A stretch of 64,000 nucleotides of DNA from CAYSBE01 sp044337585 (GTDB lineage Bacteria; Bacteroidota; Bacteroidia; UKL13-3), in contig JBIINH010000002.1 in the NCBI GenBank assembly GCA_044337585.1, positions 1 to 64,000 on the forward strand. The letters run 5' to 3'. The notes under the pieces are model-generated. The model saw nothing but the letters and a program-made list of their open reading frames with translations, made no database searches and was not told the DNA's origin. Of the stretch, positions 17,316-26,362 are shown in pieces (position 1 is the first letter of the stretch; each line of letters opens with the position of its first letter). Position numbers and translations under genes: made by a program.

Positions 17316-17348
17316 TATCATGATACCTTTAGCTAGGCGATTGCTCAA

Positions 17349-18317
17349 GTGAAAAAATCTATTCAATACACATTTTTGTTTGTGCTTGGAATGGCTTTAT
17401 TCTATGCAGCATTTTATCAAATTAATTTTGCAGAATTGGAAGCTATACTCGTCAATGGGAATTATATTGTAGCAATTCCTGTTTTTATTATATCTGTTTC
17501 TGGGTATTTTTTTCGCATATCTCGGTGGCAACAAATGTTATCAGCCACAGGATGTTTTACAAAAAAGTCTACCTTGTTTGCTTCCCTTTGTGTAGGTTAT
17601 GGTGTTAATTTTGCAGTCCCCCGTTTGGGCGAACTTACAAGGTGCTATATCATTAAAAAGCACCATCAGATTCCTTTTGAAAAATCAATATTAAGTGTGT
17701 TGGCTGAGCGATTATTCGATACAATTTGCTTGTTTTTTTTGCTATTAATTCTGCTTGTTGGTTATGCTGAAAATATTAGTAATTATTTGTCAGAAAATAT
17801 ACTTGAACCCTTTTTTTCTGTGCTGTCTTTGCCTATTGCGGTAATTTTGTTGTTGCTTGTTTTAGCCGGTTCGACTTATTTGGTTTACATGTTCAATAAG
17901 GCATCTTCATCTATCATTAAAAGGTATCTTTTAATATTAACCGATATTTCATCTTTGATAAATCTAAAGTCGTTTTGGATATACACTTTACTCATCTGGC
18001 TATGCTATTATTTAATGACCTATTTATGGTTTTTTACTTTTCACGAAACTTCTATACTTACCCCATCTGATGCATTTGTATTGATGGTTGTAGGCAGTTT
18101 TGGAAGGTCTATTCCTGTTCAAGGTGGAGGCATGGGAGCATATCATTTTTTGGTTGCAAATGCGGCCGTAATGTTAGGTATCACACTAGTTCAAGGCAAT
18201 GCTTTGGCTGTTGTCATTCATGGAATCCAAAGTATTTTTACAATTACTTTAGGTTTGCTTGCTTATTTTTGGCTTTTATTTAAACCCAATGACAAAACTC
18301 AAACTTCTGCTGATTAG
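17349..18317 (+). CDS. Flippase-like / lysylphosphatidylglycerol synthase transmembrane family protein
   Basis: 322 residues beginning with GTG. Seven or eight membrane segments are visible and the segment GVNFAVPRLGELTRCYIIKK matches the conserved motif of the YbhN/UPF0104 family, the integral-membrane half of MprF-type proteins. It has no catalytic lysyl-transferase domain. Members are thought to move lipids across the inner membrane, but the substrate here is unknown. It starts 33 nt after accC, and its last 29 nt overlap the nuclease gene. Confidence 0.85.
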   Translation: MKKSIQYTFLFVLGMALFYAAFYQINFAELEAILVNGNYIVAIPVFIISVSGYFFRISRWQQMLSATGCFTKKSTLFASLCVGYGVNFAVPRLGELTRCYIIKKHHQIPFEKSILSVLAERLFDTICLFFLLLILLVGYAENISNYLSENILEPFFSVLSLPIAVILLLLVLAGSTYLVYMFNKASSSIIKRYLLILTDISSLINLKSFWIYTLLIWLCYYLMTYLWFFTFHETSILTPSDAFVLMVVGSFGRSIPVQGGGMGAYHFLVANAAVMLGITLVQGNALAVVIHGIQSIFTITLGLLAYFWLLFKPNDKTQTSAD

Positions 18318-19458
18318 TTTATTTTCAAGCGCTGCATTGTTTGCACAAGTAACCAAACAAGGAAATGATACCCTTTTGGATATTGGCTGTTGGAATATAG
18401 AATGGTTTGGTGATGCTAGTAATGGACCTCAAAATGAGCTCCTTCAATATAATAACGTGAAGTCCATTTTAACTAATACTGATATAGATGTTTGGGGATT
18501 GTCTGAGGTAAGTAGTCTTTCTTCATACATGAGTCTGGTTGATGATTTGGAAGTATATGATGAAATATTGGCTTCATACAGTCAAACACAAAAAACAGCT
18601 TTGTTATGGAAAAAGGAAATGTTTGATTTGGTATCGTGGCAAATGATTTTAAATACTTCTCAGTACAGTATTGACTTTGCCTATAGGCCACCACTCGAAG
18701 TGGTTTTAAGAACAAAGAATATACCTGTAATTGATACTATTTATTTTTATGTTGTACACCTTAAAGCTTTTTCAGACCAAGATTCTTACAATCGTAGAAA
18801 AAATGCATCAGTTCATTTAAAAACTTTTTTGGATGCAAACAGATCAAATAAAAAAGTAACAGTAATAGGTGATTGGAATGACAATGTTACATTCCCCACA
18901 TGGGCGGGAGCTACCGAATCGCCATTTAAAAATTTTGTTGACGATACAGCAAATTATTTTTTCACCTCAAAACTACTTTCTGACCTTGGAAAAAAATCCT
19001 ATGCTCGGTCTTACGGAACTATGATTGATCATCAATTAATTTCAAATGAATTATTTACTTTTTATGTAGACAGTTCAGCAAAAGTATTGGATAACTTACC
19101 TCAACAAATTTCAGGATATGTTGATAGTACTTCAGATCATTATCCTGTCTTGTCATTTTTCAATTTGAAACGTCAAGACACCATCAACACTTCATTATTA
19201 GAGCAGTTTGCATTGCATGCCATAACGGTTTATCCAAATCCGGTGAAAGAGCAGTTTTATATAGAAACAAAACAACCTATTAACAGAGTTACATTGAGTG
19301 ATATGCAAGGGCGAACCTTGCATGCTGAAATATTTTACGAACAGATAGGGAAATATCGGCTAGTGATACCTACCGAAATAAGAAATGGCATTTACCTATT
19401 GGAAGTAAAATTAGTTGACGGAAACTCCATTGTTGACAAGTTAATGATAAGCAAATAA
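18289..19458 (+). CDS. Secreted endonuclease/exonuclease/phosphatase-fold protein with T9SS type A signal
   Basis: 389 residues from ATG 18289; the earlier TTG (18259) would precede the signal peptide. The signal peptide ends SAALFAQ. The catalytic domain shows WNIEWFG, an acidic residue in GLSEVSS, GDWNDN and the final SDHYPVLSFF, the hallmarks of DNase I/EEP-fold phosphodiesterases. The last 75 residues (AITVYPNPVKEQFYIE ... NGIYLLEVKLVDG...KLMISK) form a type A T9SS sorting domain, so the enzyme is exported to the surface or medium. It could serve nucleic-acid scavenging (inference). It overlaps the previous gene by 29 nt. Confidence 0.88.
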   Translation: MTKLKLLLISLFSSAALFAQVTKQGNDTLLDIGCWNIEWFGDASNGPQNELLQYNNVKSILTNTDIDVWGLSEVSSLSSYMSLVDDLEVYDEILASYSQTQKTALLWKKEMFDLVSWQMILNTSQYSIDFAYRPPLEVVLRTKNIPVIDTIYFYVVHLKAFSDQDSYNRRKNASVHLKTFLDANRSNKKVTVIGDWNDNVTFPTWAGATESPFKNFVDDTANYFFTSKLLSDLGKKSYARSYGTMIDHQLISNELFTFYVDSSAKVLDNLPQQISGYVDSTSDHYPVLSFFNLKRQDTINTSLLEQFALHAITVYPNPVKEQFYIETKQPINRVTLSDMQGRTLHAEIFYEQIGKYRLVIPTEIRNGIYLLEVKLVDGNSIVDKLMISK

Positions 19459-19460
19459 GC

Positions 19461-22046
19461 TTACTCTGCCAAAGCCTTCAATATATTATCATAGGTCAAT
19501 ATTTTTCCCTGTAGCGATGCTTTGATAGTTTCATCTTTTTTATTCTTTTTTAACAGTTCTTGAACAGCAGCTTTGTTTTGTTCAGTTTCCGTTTTTAATA
19601 ATTTGTAGAATCCTGATGTTAGGTAACTATAGTAATTATTGCCACGTTTTTGTGTATTTAGATATGTAATGGCTTCCAGTTGCAATTCGGGTTGTTGTTT
19701 TAAAAGGTAGTCGCCAAAATATTTTAACGTATAAGGCCAATGTTTATCTTTTATATTGGTAATGCGTTTAAAAAAGTCATAATGTGAAGGACTTATATCT
19801 TCAGCATACAAGTTAGCCAAAGCCCATACTACAGAACTGTTGTTATTGGATTCATTTGCTTTGGCAAACCTCAACGCATCAGTAGTATCAAGTTCGTATA
19901 AATAGGAAAGCGACTTCGCCATCACCCGATAGGATGAATCATTTAAACCGTTGCGAAAAGTAGTTTCATATTCCTTTTTAATATACGTACCCAGTATGTC
20001 AATAGCTAATGAACGGTTGTATGCATTCCAATCAGTTTTAGCTAACTTTTCGGTAAGTCCCAGCACATTTTCAGAAGGACGAATCGTAAGGTCAGTTATT
20101 ACATTCAATGCAATTTGCCGATTTAAGTAAAATGTGTCTGTTAATAACCTTGATAAGGTAAGGTCCAACATTTTCTCTGATGTATCAGCAGAAATATTGT
20201 TATTCAACTCCTCTAATGCAATTTTCCTATTGATCAACAAATCGGCATTATTGGCTTGGTGATACCACATTTCAAAAGGTTTTGACTCTTCTATATTTGC
20301 AGGTAAAATTTTGTCGGCATCAAAAATACTGTTGTAAATAATTTCGTTTGATTCAATGGTAAAGGCTTGTTTTGTTTTATCTATAACAATATTTGTTCTT
20401 TTCAATCCACCTGACGTATGTAATTCTATAGTTAGGGGAAGCGTGAAAGCTCCATGTAATATCGTATCTTGTTTTTGTTCAACTAATATAGTGATTGACC
20501 GTTTATTGTCTGCAAGCTTATGTGATATAACCAAATCGGGATGGCCGGTATTAAAATACCACTGATTGAAGAACCAATTCAGGTCTCGTCCGGTTACCTC
20601 TTCTGCAACCAATCTTAAGTCATGTATTTCAGCGGTTCCAAAACGATATTTGGTAAGGTAATTTTTCAAGATTGTAAAAAAAGCTTCATCGCCAACTGAA
20701 TACCTTAACATATGAAGTATCAATCCACCTTTTTGGTAGCTTACTACATCAAATACATCATTAGGAGATTTGAAATGTGGTCTGAATAATGATACATCGT
20801 GCTTCTTTCGCTGAAACAAATAGGCGTCAAGGTTGTTCGAAAACTCATAATCAGCCATATCTCTGCCATATTCCCATTCATTCCACAAATATTCTCCGTA
20901 CGTAGCAAATGATTCATTAAGGGAAATGTTATTCCAAGATTCGCAGGTTACCAAATCGCCAAACCAATGGTGAAACAATTCATGTGCAATAATGTCTTCA
21001 TGTGTATTATCTAAATGCTCACGATAATTATGTTGCACTGCATCATAATGAATAACTGCGCTGGTATTTTCCATTGCACCACTCACAAAATCTCTAACTA
21101 CCACTTGGCTGTATTTCTCCCAAGGATAATCAACGCCCAATCTCTTCGAAAAGCATTCCATCATTTTTGGGGTTTTGCCAAATATCAATTTAGCATAAGG
21201 ATGGTATTCTTTCTCTAAGTAATAATTTACTTCTACATTATCGCGCCAATAATCTTTGGTGATATTAAACTCACCTATTGCCATCATCACAAGGTATGGA
21301 GCATGCGGCAAATTTTGTTTCCAATAGTCGGTGCGTGTTCCATTGTTATTTTCTTTGCTCCAAATTAGTTCCCCATTTGACAAGGTAGTCTCTGTATTTT
21401 CTACAGTGATATAAATTTCTTGGGTAATTTTTTGGTTAGGCTTATCAATTACAGGAAACCAACCAGAGTTGCATTCGGGTTCGCCTTGGGTCCATATTTG
21501 TCGTGGTTTATTGGGAACCTGTTTTAGTGGATTGATAAAGTAAAGTCCCTTGCTATCACTAATTGCTTGGCTTCCTTTTTCAGTTATTCTGTTTGGATGT
21601 GCGATATAATCAATGAAAATATTGGCAACTTCGCCTTTAGTTAATATTTTGTTTAAGGTTATCGTAATCTTTGAAGAGTCATAGCTATATTTTAATAAAA
21701 CAGTGTCATTTCCAATGATTTGTCCAACCTTGTTTAAAGCAAATTTTCTGGCATCAAATACCAATATATTGGTAGGGTAAAAATGTGGTTCGATGGTTAA
21801 TAATGCCTTTCCAAACACGCGCTGGTTTGTGTAATCAAAAGAAACATGCAATTCTATATGCTTCATTTTTACATCCAAAGAAGCAGTAGGTATTTGCGCC
21901 ATACTTTTTTCTTTCAATGTTTTGCTTGGAGCTGAAACAGTAACTTCAGTTAAATTAGTTGAAACAGGCTTTTTGCCCGACCCACATGCTAAAGTTCCTG
22001 ATATGATGAAGACTAAGATAAAAATTCGCATAAATGTAAAGCTCAT
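19461..22046 (-). CDS. M1 family metallo-aminopeptidase, lipoprotein
   Basis: 861 residues. A lipoprotein signal ends in LAC (Cys21); the ATG at 22031 (MRIFIL) is an equally good start. The M1 domain carries GAMEN (323-327), the zinc motif HELFHHW (355-361) and the third ligand Glu378 in LNESFATY. The last 230 residues look like HEAT/ERAP-type helical repeats, as in the family. It removes N-terminal amino acids from peptides, here in the periplasm or on the surface. The gene converges on the nuclease gene with a 2-nt gap. Confidence 0.92.
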   Translation of the reverse strand: MSFTFMRIFILVFIISGTLACGSGKKPVSTNLTEVTVSAPSKTLKEKSMAQIPTASLDVKMKHIELHVSFDYTNQRVFGKALLTIEPHFYPTNILVFDARKFALNKVGQIIGNDTVLLKYSYDSSKITITLNKILTKGEVANIFIDYIAHPNRITEKGSQAISDSKGLYFINPLKQVPNKPRQIWTQGEPECNSGWFPVIDKPNQKITQEIYITVENTETTLSNGELIWSKENNNGTRTDYWKQNLPHAPYLVMMAIGEFNITKDYWRDNVEVNYYLEKEYHPYAKLIFGKTPKMMECFSKRLGVDYPWEKYSQVVVRDFVSGAMENTSAVIHYDAVQHNYREHLDNTHEDIIAHELFHHWFGDLVTCESWNNISLNESFATYGEYLWNEWEYGRDMADYEFSNNLDAYLFQRKKHDVSLFRPHFKSPNDVFDVVSYQKGGLILHMLRYSVGDEAFFTILKNYLTKYRFGTAEIHDLRLVAEEVTGRDLNWFFNQWYFNTGHPDLVISHKLADNKRSITILVEQKQDTILHGAFTLPLTIELHTSGGLKRTNIVIDKTKQAFTIESNEIIYNSIFDADKILPANIEESKPFEMWYHQANNADLLINRKIALEELNNNISADTSEKMLDLTLSRLLTDTFYLNRQIALNVITDLTIRPSENVLGLTEKLAKTDWNAYNRSLAIDILGTYIKKEYETTFRNGLNDSSYRVMAKSLSYLYELDTTDALRFAKANESNNNSSVVWALANLYAEDISPSHYDFFKRITNIKDKHWPYTLKYFGDYLLKQQPELQLEAITYLNTQKRGNNYYSYLTSGFYKLLKTETEQNKAAVQELLKKNKKDETIKASLQGKILTYDNILKALAE

Positions 22047-22119
22047 ATAACAGATTGGTAATGCCGATTATTTGGTGTTGTTTTGCACTGCAATAAATTA
22101 AAAAAATCGTTAGTAACAT

Positions 22120-22620
22120 ATGTATACTATAAAATTAAACGATAGATTGTCGGTAAAGGTGCACCAAAAAAACGGAAAATGGGAAGTGAATGGGCTTACA
22201 CAGCAAACCGATATTGTAAAAATTAGCGAGCATAGATTTCATGTGTTATTAAACAATCGTTCGTTTGAAATTGAGCTTTTGTCGAAAGATTATTCTAACA
22301 AACAGCTTGATTTAGTGATTAATGGCAAACGCAAAAAAATAGTTTTTGAATCGGAAATGGACGCCTTACTAAAAAGTATGGGTTTAGATAAAGCTATGAC
22401 GGTGAAGAACAATGATGTGAAAGCACCAATGCCAGGATTGGTATTAAAAATTCTAGTGAACGAAGGTCAAGAAGTAAAGAAAGGCGATGGACTCCTAGTT
22501 TTAGAGGCTATGAAAATGGAGAATATCCTCAAATCTCATACAGATGGCAGTATTAAAAAAATTCATATTGCGGAGAAAACAGCCGTTGAGAAAAACCAAA
22601 TTTTATTCGAACTAAACTAA
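22120..22620 (+). CDS. Biotin carboxyl carrier protein of an acyl-CoA carboxylase
   Basis: 166 residues. The C-terminal 70 residues form a biotinyl domain with the lysine in EAMKMEN (Lys132) and the APMPGLV entry motif at 102-108. The first 90 residues are a charged region that may bind the carboxylase or transferase. It is shaped like carrier subunits of propionyl/methylcrotonyl-type carboxylases rather than the proline-rich linker type of E. coli AccB. The likely partner is the biotin carboxylase at 15828. Map follows after 10 nt. Confidence 0.88.
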   Translation: MYTIKLNDRLSVKVHQKNGKWEVNGLTQQTDIVKISEHRFHVLLNNRSFEIELLSKDYSNKQLDLVINGKRKKIVFESEMDALLKSMGLDKAMTVKNNDVKAPMPGLVLKILVNEGQEVKKGDGLLVLEAMKMENILKSHTDGSIKKIHIAEKTAVEKNQILFELN

Positions 22621-22630
22621 GCAAACATCT

Positions 22631-23437
22631 GTGGCATTTAGAGATACCCAATCAAACATTATTTTAAAGACACCCGAGCAAATTGAGGGAATTAGACTTA
22701 GTTCTAAACTAGCGGGACAAACCCTAAATGTAGTATCACCCTATATTAAACCTGGAGTTACCACCGAGTTTCTAAACAAAATATGTGCTGATTTTATTCG
22801 CGATAACCATGCAAAAGCAGCTACACTTGGGTATCATGGGTATCCAAAAGAATCTTGTATATCGGTTAATGATGTAATTTGTCATGGCATACCAGGAAGT
22901 TATGAATTGCGTGATGGTGATATTGTAAACGTAGACGTAACAACAATTTTAAAAGGATTTTATGGTGATACCAGCAAGACTTTTGCCGTAGGCGAGATAA
23001 GCGAACACGCAAAAAAGTTAGTAGAGGTTACCAAGGAGTGTCTTCGTATTGGTATTGCACAAAGTATTGCAGGAAATAGGGTTGGCGATATTGGTTACCA
23101 TATTAACAAATATGCAACCTCGTTTGGCTACAGCACGGTCTACGAATTTTGCGGACATGGAATTGGGCTCAAGTTTCACGAAGAGCCTGAGATTTGTCAT
23201 GTGGATGAAAAGGGAAGAGGCGCACAGCTAAAACCAGGAATGACTTTTACTATCGAGCCAATGATTAATGCTGGCAAAGCTAGGGCCAAAGTGGATAAGA
23301 AAGATGGATGGACAGCCCGAACCATCGATGGTAAATTATCAGCTCAATTTGAGCACACCATATTGGTAACAACAACTTTTCCTGAAGTTTTAACAGATGT
23401 TGATAGTGAATACCCTGTTCCTCAATCCGTGTTTTAA
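22631..23437 (+). CDS. map: Type I methionine aminopeptidase
   Basis: 268 residues starting with GTG. It removes the initiator methionine from new proteins. The five metal ligands are in place: two Asp in VNVDVT and YGDTSKT, His in GHGIGLKFHEEP, Glu in TIEPMI and the last Glu in FEHTILVT. The motif SVNDVICHGIPG is also conserved. Its stop codon overlaps the stop of the opposite gene by 4 nt. Confidence 0.93.
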   Translation: MAFRDTQSNIILKTPEQIEGIRLSSKLAGQTLNVVSPYIKPGVTTEFLNKICADFIRDNHAKAATLGYHGYPKESCISVNDVICHGIPGSYELRDGDIVNVDVTTILKGFYGDTSKTFAVGEISEHAKKLVEVTKECLRIGIAQSIAGNRVGDIGYHINKYATSFGYSTVYEFCGHGIGLKFHEEPEICHVDEKGRGAQLKPGMTFTIEPMINAGKARAKVDKKDGWTARTIDGKLSAQFEHTILVTTTFPEVLTDVDSEYPVPQSVF

Positions 23438-24204
23438 TGCACACACGGAAGCAATGCCGACTGAAACACAAATCTAATTTTATTATTGCTTTGAAGTTGC
23501 TGTTGGGTAAATCCTATTTTAGGAACCTGAGCAGCTATAATGATTTTTTGGGTAGCAACCCCAAAGTCTTTTTGCAATGTTTTATTAATTACTTGCGCTC
23601 TAGTTGTATTCCAAATCCATATGTCATCATGTTTGTCTTTAATTGATGTAGCAGAATCAGTCATTGAAATGACTTGTAATGAAAGGTCAGGGTGCTTGCT
23701 TAAAACTTCAGATATTAGTTTACAAACAGCATTATACGAAGGCTCTGGTTTGGTGGTTCCTTGTTGAAACAGCACTTTGTCGGCAATTTCTAAAACAAAA
23801 AAACTACAACCATTATAGGCGCTCATTTTGTCAGAGCCCAAGTTTAATAATTGAAAATTTGTAAATATTGCCCTAGATAGTTTCTGGAATGCCTCGCGCT
23901 CATCTTCAGACCTTGCGCGCATGTCGGCAATTTGCGCCTCCCTGTTTTCTATTTCTTTTTTTCTAAAATTAAGCGAATCTTCTTTTTCTTTTAATCTGTT
24001 ATTATAGGCTTGCTCAATACTTGCACTATTATCAGAGAGATAAGCATTTTCTTCATTTAGTTTTGCAATGCGTTTTTCCAATAAAAGACTATCGGCTCTC
24101 ATGCCTTCGATATGTTGCTGAAGTGCAATTATCTGGTTTTTTTGCGAAGCACAGCCCCATGTAAGAAACGCAGTTATTATGATGATTAGACAAGAATTCT
24201 TCAC
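23434..24204 (-). CDS. Coiled-coil lipoprotein with OmpA/MotB-like C-terminal domain
   Basis: About 256 residues from GTG 24204. An earlier in-frame TTG at 24213 lies inside the promoter -7 element and is unlikely. The signal ends in the lipobox TWGC; residues about 25-110 form a strongly charged coiled coil (QIIALQQHIEG ... EKEDSLNFRKKEIENREAQI). The C-terminal 130 residues resemble an OmpA-like peptidoglycan-binding fold (FFVLEIADKVLFQQGT ... WNTTRAQVINKTL), though the usual NxxLSxxRA motif is altered. It is likely an envelope-spanning protein tethered to the outer membrane. The role is unknown. Confidence 0.7.
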   Translation of the reverse strand: MKNSCLIIIITAFLTWGCASQKNQIIALQQHIEGMRADSLLLEKRIAKLNEENAYLSDNSASIEQAYNNRLKEKEDSLNFRKKEIENREAQIADMRARSEDEREAFQKLSRAIFTNFQLLNLGSDKMSAYNGCSFFVLEIADKVLFQQGTTKPEPSYNAVCKLISEVLSKHPDLSLQVISMTDSATSIKDKHDDIWIWNTTRAQVINKTLQKDFGVATQKIIIAAQVPKIGFTQQQLQSNNKIRFVFQSALLPCVH

Positions 24205-24210
24205 GGCAGG

Positions 24211-24240
24211 CAAATATGCGTAATTTCATGTAAGCTTCAA
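24211..24240 (-). promoter_or_regulatory. Promoter of the OmpA-like lipoprotein gene (TTG-N19-CATATTTG)
   Basis: On the minus strand TTG (24238-24240) is followed after 19 nt by CATATTTG (24211-24218), matching the Bacteroidota -33/-7 arrangement with one mismatch in the -7 box. The GTG start at 24204 lies only 6 nt beyond the box, so the mRNA would be nearly leaderless. Confidence 0.55.
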
Positions 24241-24263
24241 TGTGATAGATATAATTTATCACT

Positions 24264-24295
24264 TATGTAAAAATATCGTTACAAGTATATATTTG
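24264..24295 (+). promoter_or_regulatory. Promoter of the agmatinase gene (TATG-N20-TATATTTG)
   Basis: A perfect -7 element TATATTTG (24288-24295) and a near-consensus TATG (24264-24267) are separated by 20 nt. ATG 24304 is 8 nt after the box, so the untranslated leader would be only a few bases. Confidence 0.6.
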
Positions 24296-24303
24296 CCCCA
24301 ATA

Positions 24304-25218
24304 ATGAAATACTACAACCACAAAAAAAACTTTCTCGGTATTACCGATGATAATCTCTGTAATTATAAGAATTCTACATTTGTCATTCAGTCAGCGCCTT
24401 ATGAATACACTTCGTCATACTTAAGTGGTTCCAACAAGGGTCCACAAGCTATTATTGAGGCCTCTCATTATGTAGAATTTTATGATGAAGAGTTGGGGCA
24501 AGAAACCTACAAACGAGTAGGTGGTATTTGTACCCTACAACCAATGGAGTTTAAGAAGAAAGTAGATGCAAATGCCATCAAACTGATTGTAAAAGAAACC
24601 TGTAAACTTCTTGCTGATAAGAAAATACCTGTTACACTTGGTGCTGAACATACCATTACTTATGGCACGGTGATGGCTGTTAAAGAAGCACATCCCGATG
24701 TTTGTTTGTTGCAAATAGATGCACATTCTGATTTACGTGAAGCCTATCAAGGAAATCCATACTCACACGCAAGTGTCATGAAACGTGTGCATGATGCCGG
24801 TATTCCTATCACCCAAATTGGTATTCGCGCGCAATGCATTGAAGAAGCTGAACTCATTAAATCCGCCCCAAACATTCACACCTTTTATGCACATCAAGTG
24901 CGCAACAATGCCAATTGGGCAGACGAAGCATTGAAAACCTTAGGCAAAAAAGTATACATCACCATTGATGCAGACGGGTTCGACCCATCTATTGTTCCTG
25001 CTGTAGGTACTGCCGAACCCAATGGATTATTATGGAATGAAACCTGCCAATTTTTAAAGCGTGTAGCAGAAAAATGTGAGGTAGTTGGGTTTGATATTGT
25101 AGAGATTGCACCACGAAAAGGTGATATTTTAGCCGAATATACCATGGCTAAACTGCTATATAAACTTATTGGATACATCTCAATTGCTAATAAAACTAAA
25201 AATGGAACTAACAAGTAG
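24304..25218 (+). CDS. speB: Agmatinase / ureohydrolase family enzyme
   Basis: 304 residues, normal length. It hydrolyses agmatine to putrescine and urea (arginase-fold binuclear Mn site). Ligand motifs are present in variant form: GAEHTITYG for GGDHS, DAHSDLR for DAHTD, and DADGFDP for DxDxxDP. Substrate specificity within the family cannot be fixed from sequence alone, but Bacteroidota agmatinase is the best fit. No arginine decarboxylase is in the window. The last 17 nt overlap the cysteine desulfurase gene. Confidence 0.85.
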   Translation: MKYYNHKKNFLGITDDNLCNYKNSTFVIQSAPYEYTSSYLSGSNKGPQAIIEASHYVEFYDEELGQETYKRVGGICTLQPMEFKKKVDANAIKLIVKETCKLLADKKIPVTLGAEHTITYGTVMAVKEAHPDVCLLQIDAHSDLREAYQGNPYSHASVMKRVHDAGIPITQIGIRAQCIEEAELIKSAPNIHTFYAHQVRNNANWADEALKTLGKKVYITIDADGFDPSIVPAVGTAEPNGLLWNETCQFLKRVAEKCEVVGFDIVEIAPRKGDILAEYTMAKLLYKLIGYISIANKTKNGTNK

Positions 25219-26347
25219 AATCTATTTGGATAATGCTGCAACAACTCCAATAGCAAAGGAAGTTGCTGATGTAATGTGTGATATGCTGCGCGATGATTTT
25301 GGAAATCCATCATCCATTCACTCACATGGAAGGGTTACTCGAACTAAAATAGAAGAGTCAAGAAGAACAGTTGCCAAACTTTTAGGCTGCACACCAGGTG
25401 AAATCATTTTCACTTCAGGTGGAACAGAAGCTGATAATATGGCTTTGCGTATGTCGGTTGAGGTGCTTGGCGTAAAAAATATCATCACATCAGCTATAGA
25501 GCATCATGCAGTGTTGCATACAGCCGAAGAGTTACATAAGCAAGGTAAAGTAAACCTGCATTTTGTGAACTTACTCCCCAACGGACATATCGATTTGCAA
25601 CATCTGGAGCAGTTGCTCAAAGATCATGACCATGCATTGGTTTCATTGATGCATGCCAATAATGAAATTGGCAATATGATTGACCTTGATGTGGTGGGTA
25701 ATTTATGCAAGCAATACAATGCCTTATTCCATACCGATACTGTTCAAACCATCGGACATTTTGCAATTGATTTGAGTAAGTTGAATATTGATTTTTTGGC
25801 AGCCGGAGCACATAAGTTTAATGGGCCTAAAGGTGTTGGGTTTATTTACATCAATGCAAAAAATAAGATTTCACCATACATTACTGGCGGAGCTCAAGAG
25901 CGCAACATGCGTGGCGGCACCGAAAATGTGTATGGAATTGTTGGATTAGCAAAAGCTCTCGAAATAAGCTACGCTAATATTGAGGCAGAACATAACCATA
26001 TTGGAGAGTTAAAATTTTACATGATCAATAGACTTAAAGAAACCATTCCTGGAATCCTTTTTAATGGCGACTATGAAAACCGCTCATCTTACACTGTATT
26101 AAATGCATCTTTTCCACCACACAAAGTTAACGAAATGTTACTTTTCAAACTCGATATAGCTGGCATTTCAGTATCAGGTGGCAGTGCATGTTCATCGGGT
26201 TCAGATGTGGGTTCACATGTACTTTCTGCTCTAGGTGTAGATTCTGCAAGGGCTGCAGTAAGGTTTTCATTCGGTAAGCAAAATACCTTACAAGAGATTG
26301 ATAAAGTCATTAATATACTTCAAGAAATTTTTACAATAACTAACTAA
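25202..26347 (+). CDS. Cysteine desulfurase (class V aminotransferase fold, NifS/IscS type)
   Basis: 381 residues from ATG 25202; the upstream in-frame 25169 start is inside speB and lacks support. It removes sulfur from cysteine for Fe-S cluster or thio-cofactor assembly. Seen: YLDNAATTP at the N-terminus, SGGTEADNMAL, PLP lysine in AGAHKFNGPKGVGF, RGGTENV, and the sulfur-carrying cysteine in GGSACSSGSDVGSHVL. The short cysteine loop fits an IscS/NifS-like group. The sulfur user may be MnmA (57566), which is in the same window. Confidence 0.9.
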   Translation: MELTSRIYLDNAATTPIAKEVADVMCDMLRDDFGNPSSIHSHGRVTRTKIEESRRTVAKLLGCTPGEIIFTSGGTEADNMALRMSVEVLGVKNIITSAIEHHAVLHTAEELHKQGKVNLHFVNLLPNGHIDLQHLEQLLKDHDHALVSLMHANNEIGNMIDLDVVGNLCKQYNALFHTDTVQTIGHFAIDLSKLNIDFLAAGAHKFNGPKGVGFIYINAKNKISPYITGGAQERNMRGGTENVYGIVGLAKALEISYANIEAEHNHIGELKFYMINRLKETIPGILFNGDYENRSSYTVLNASFPPHKVNEMLLFKLDIAGISVSGGSACSSGSDVGSHVLSALGVDSARAAVRFSFGKQNTLQEIDKVINILQEIFTITN

Positions 26348-26362
26348 TAAAAATTAAAAAAA

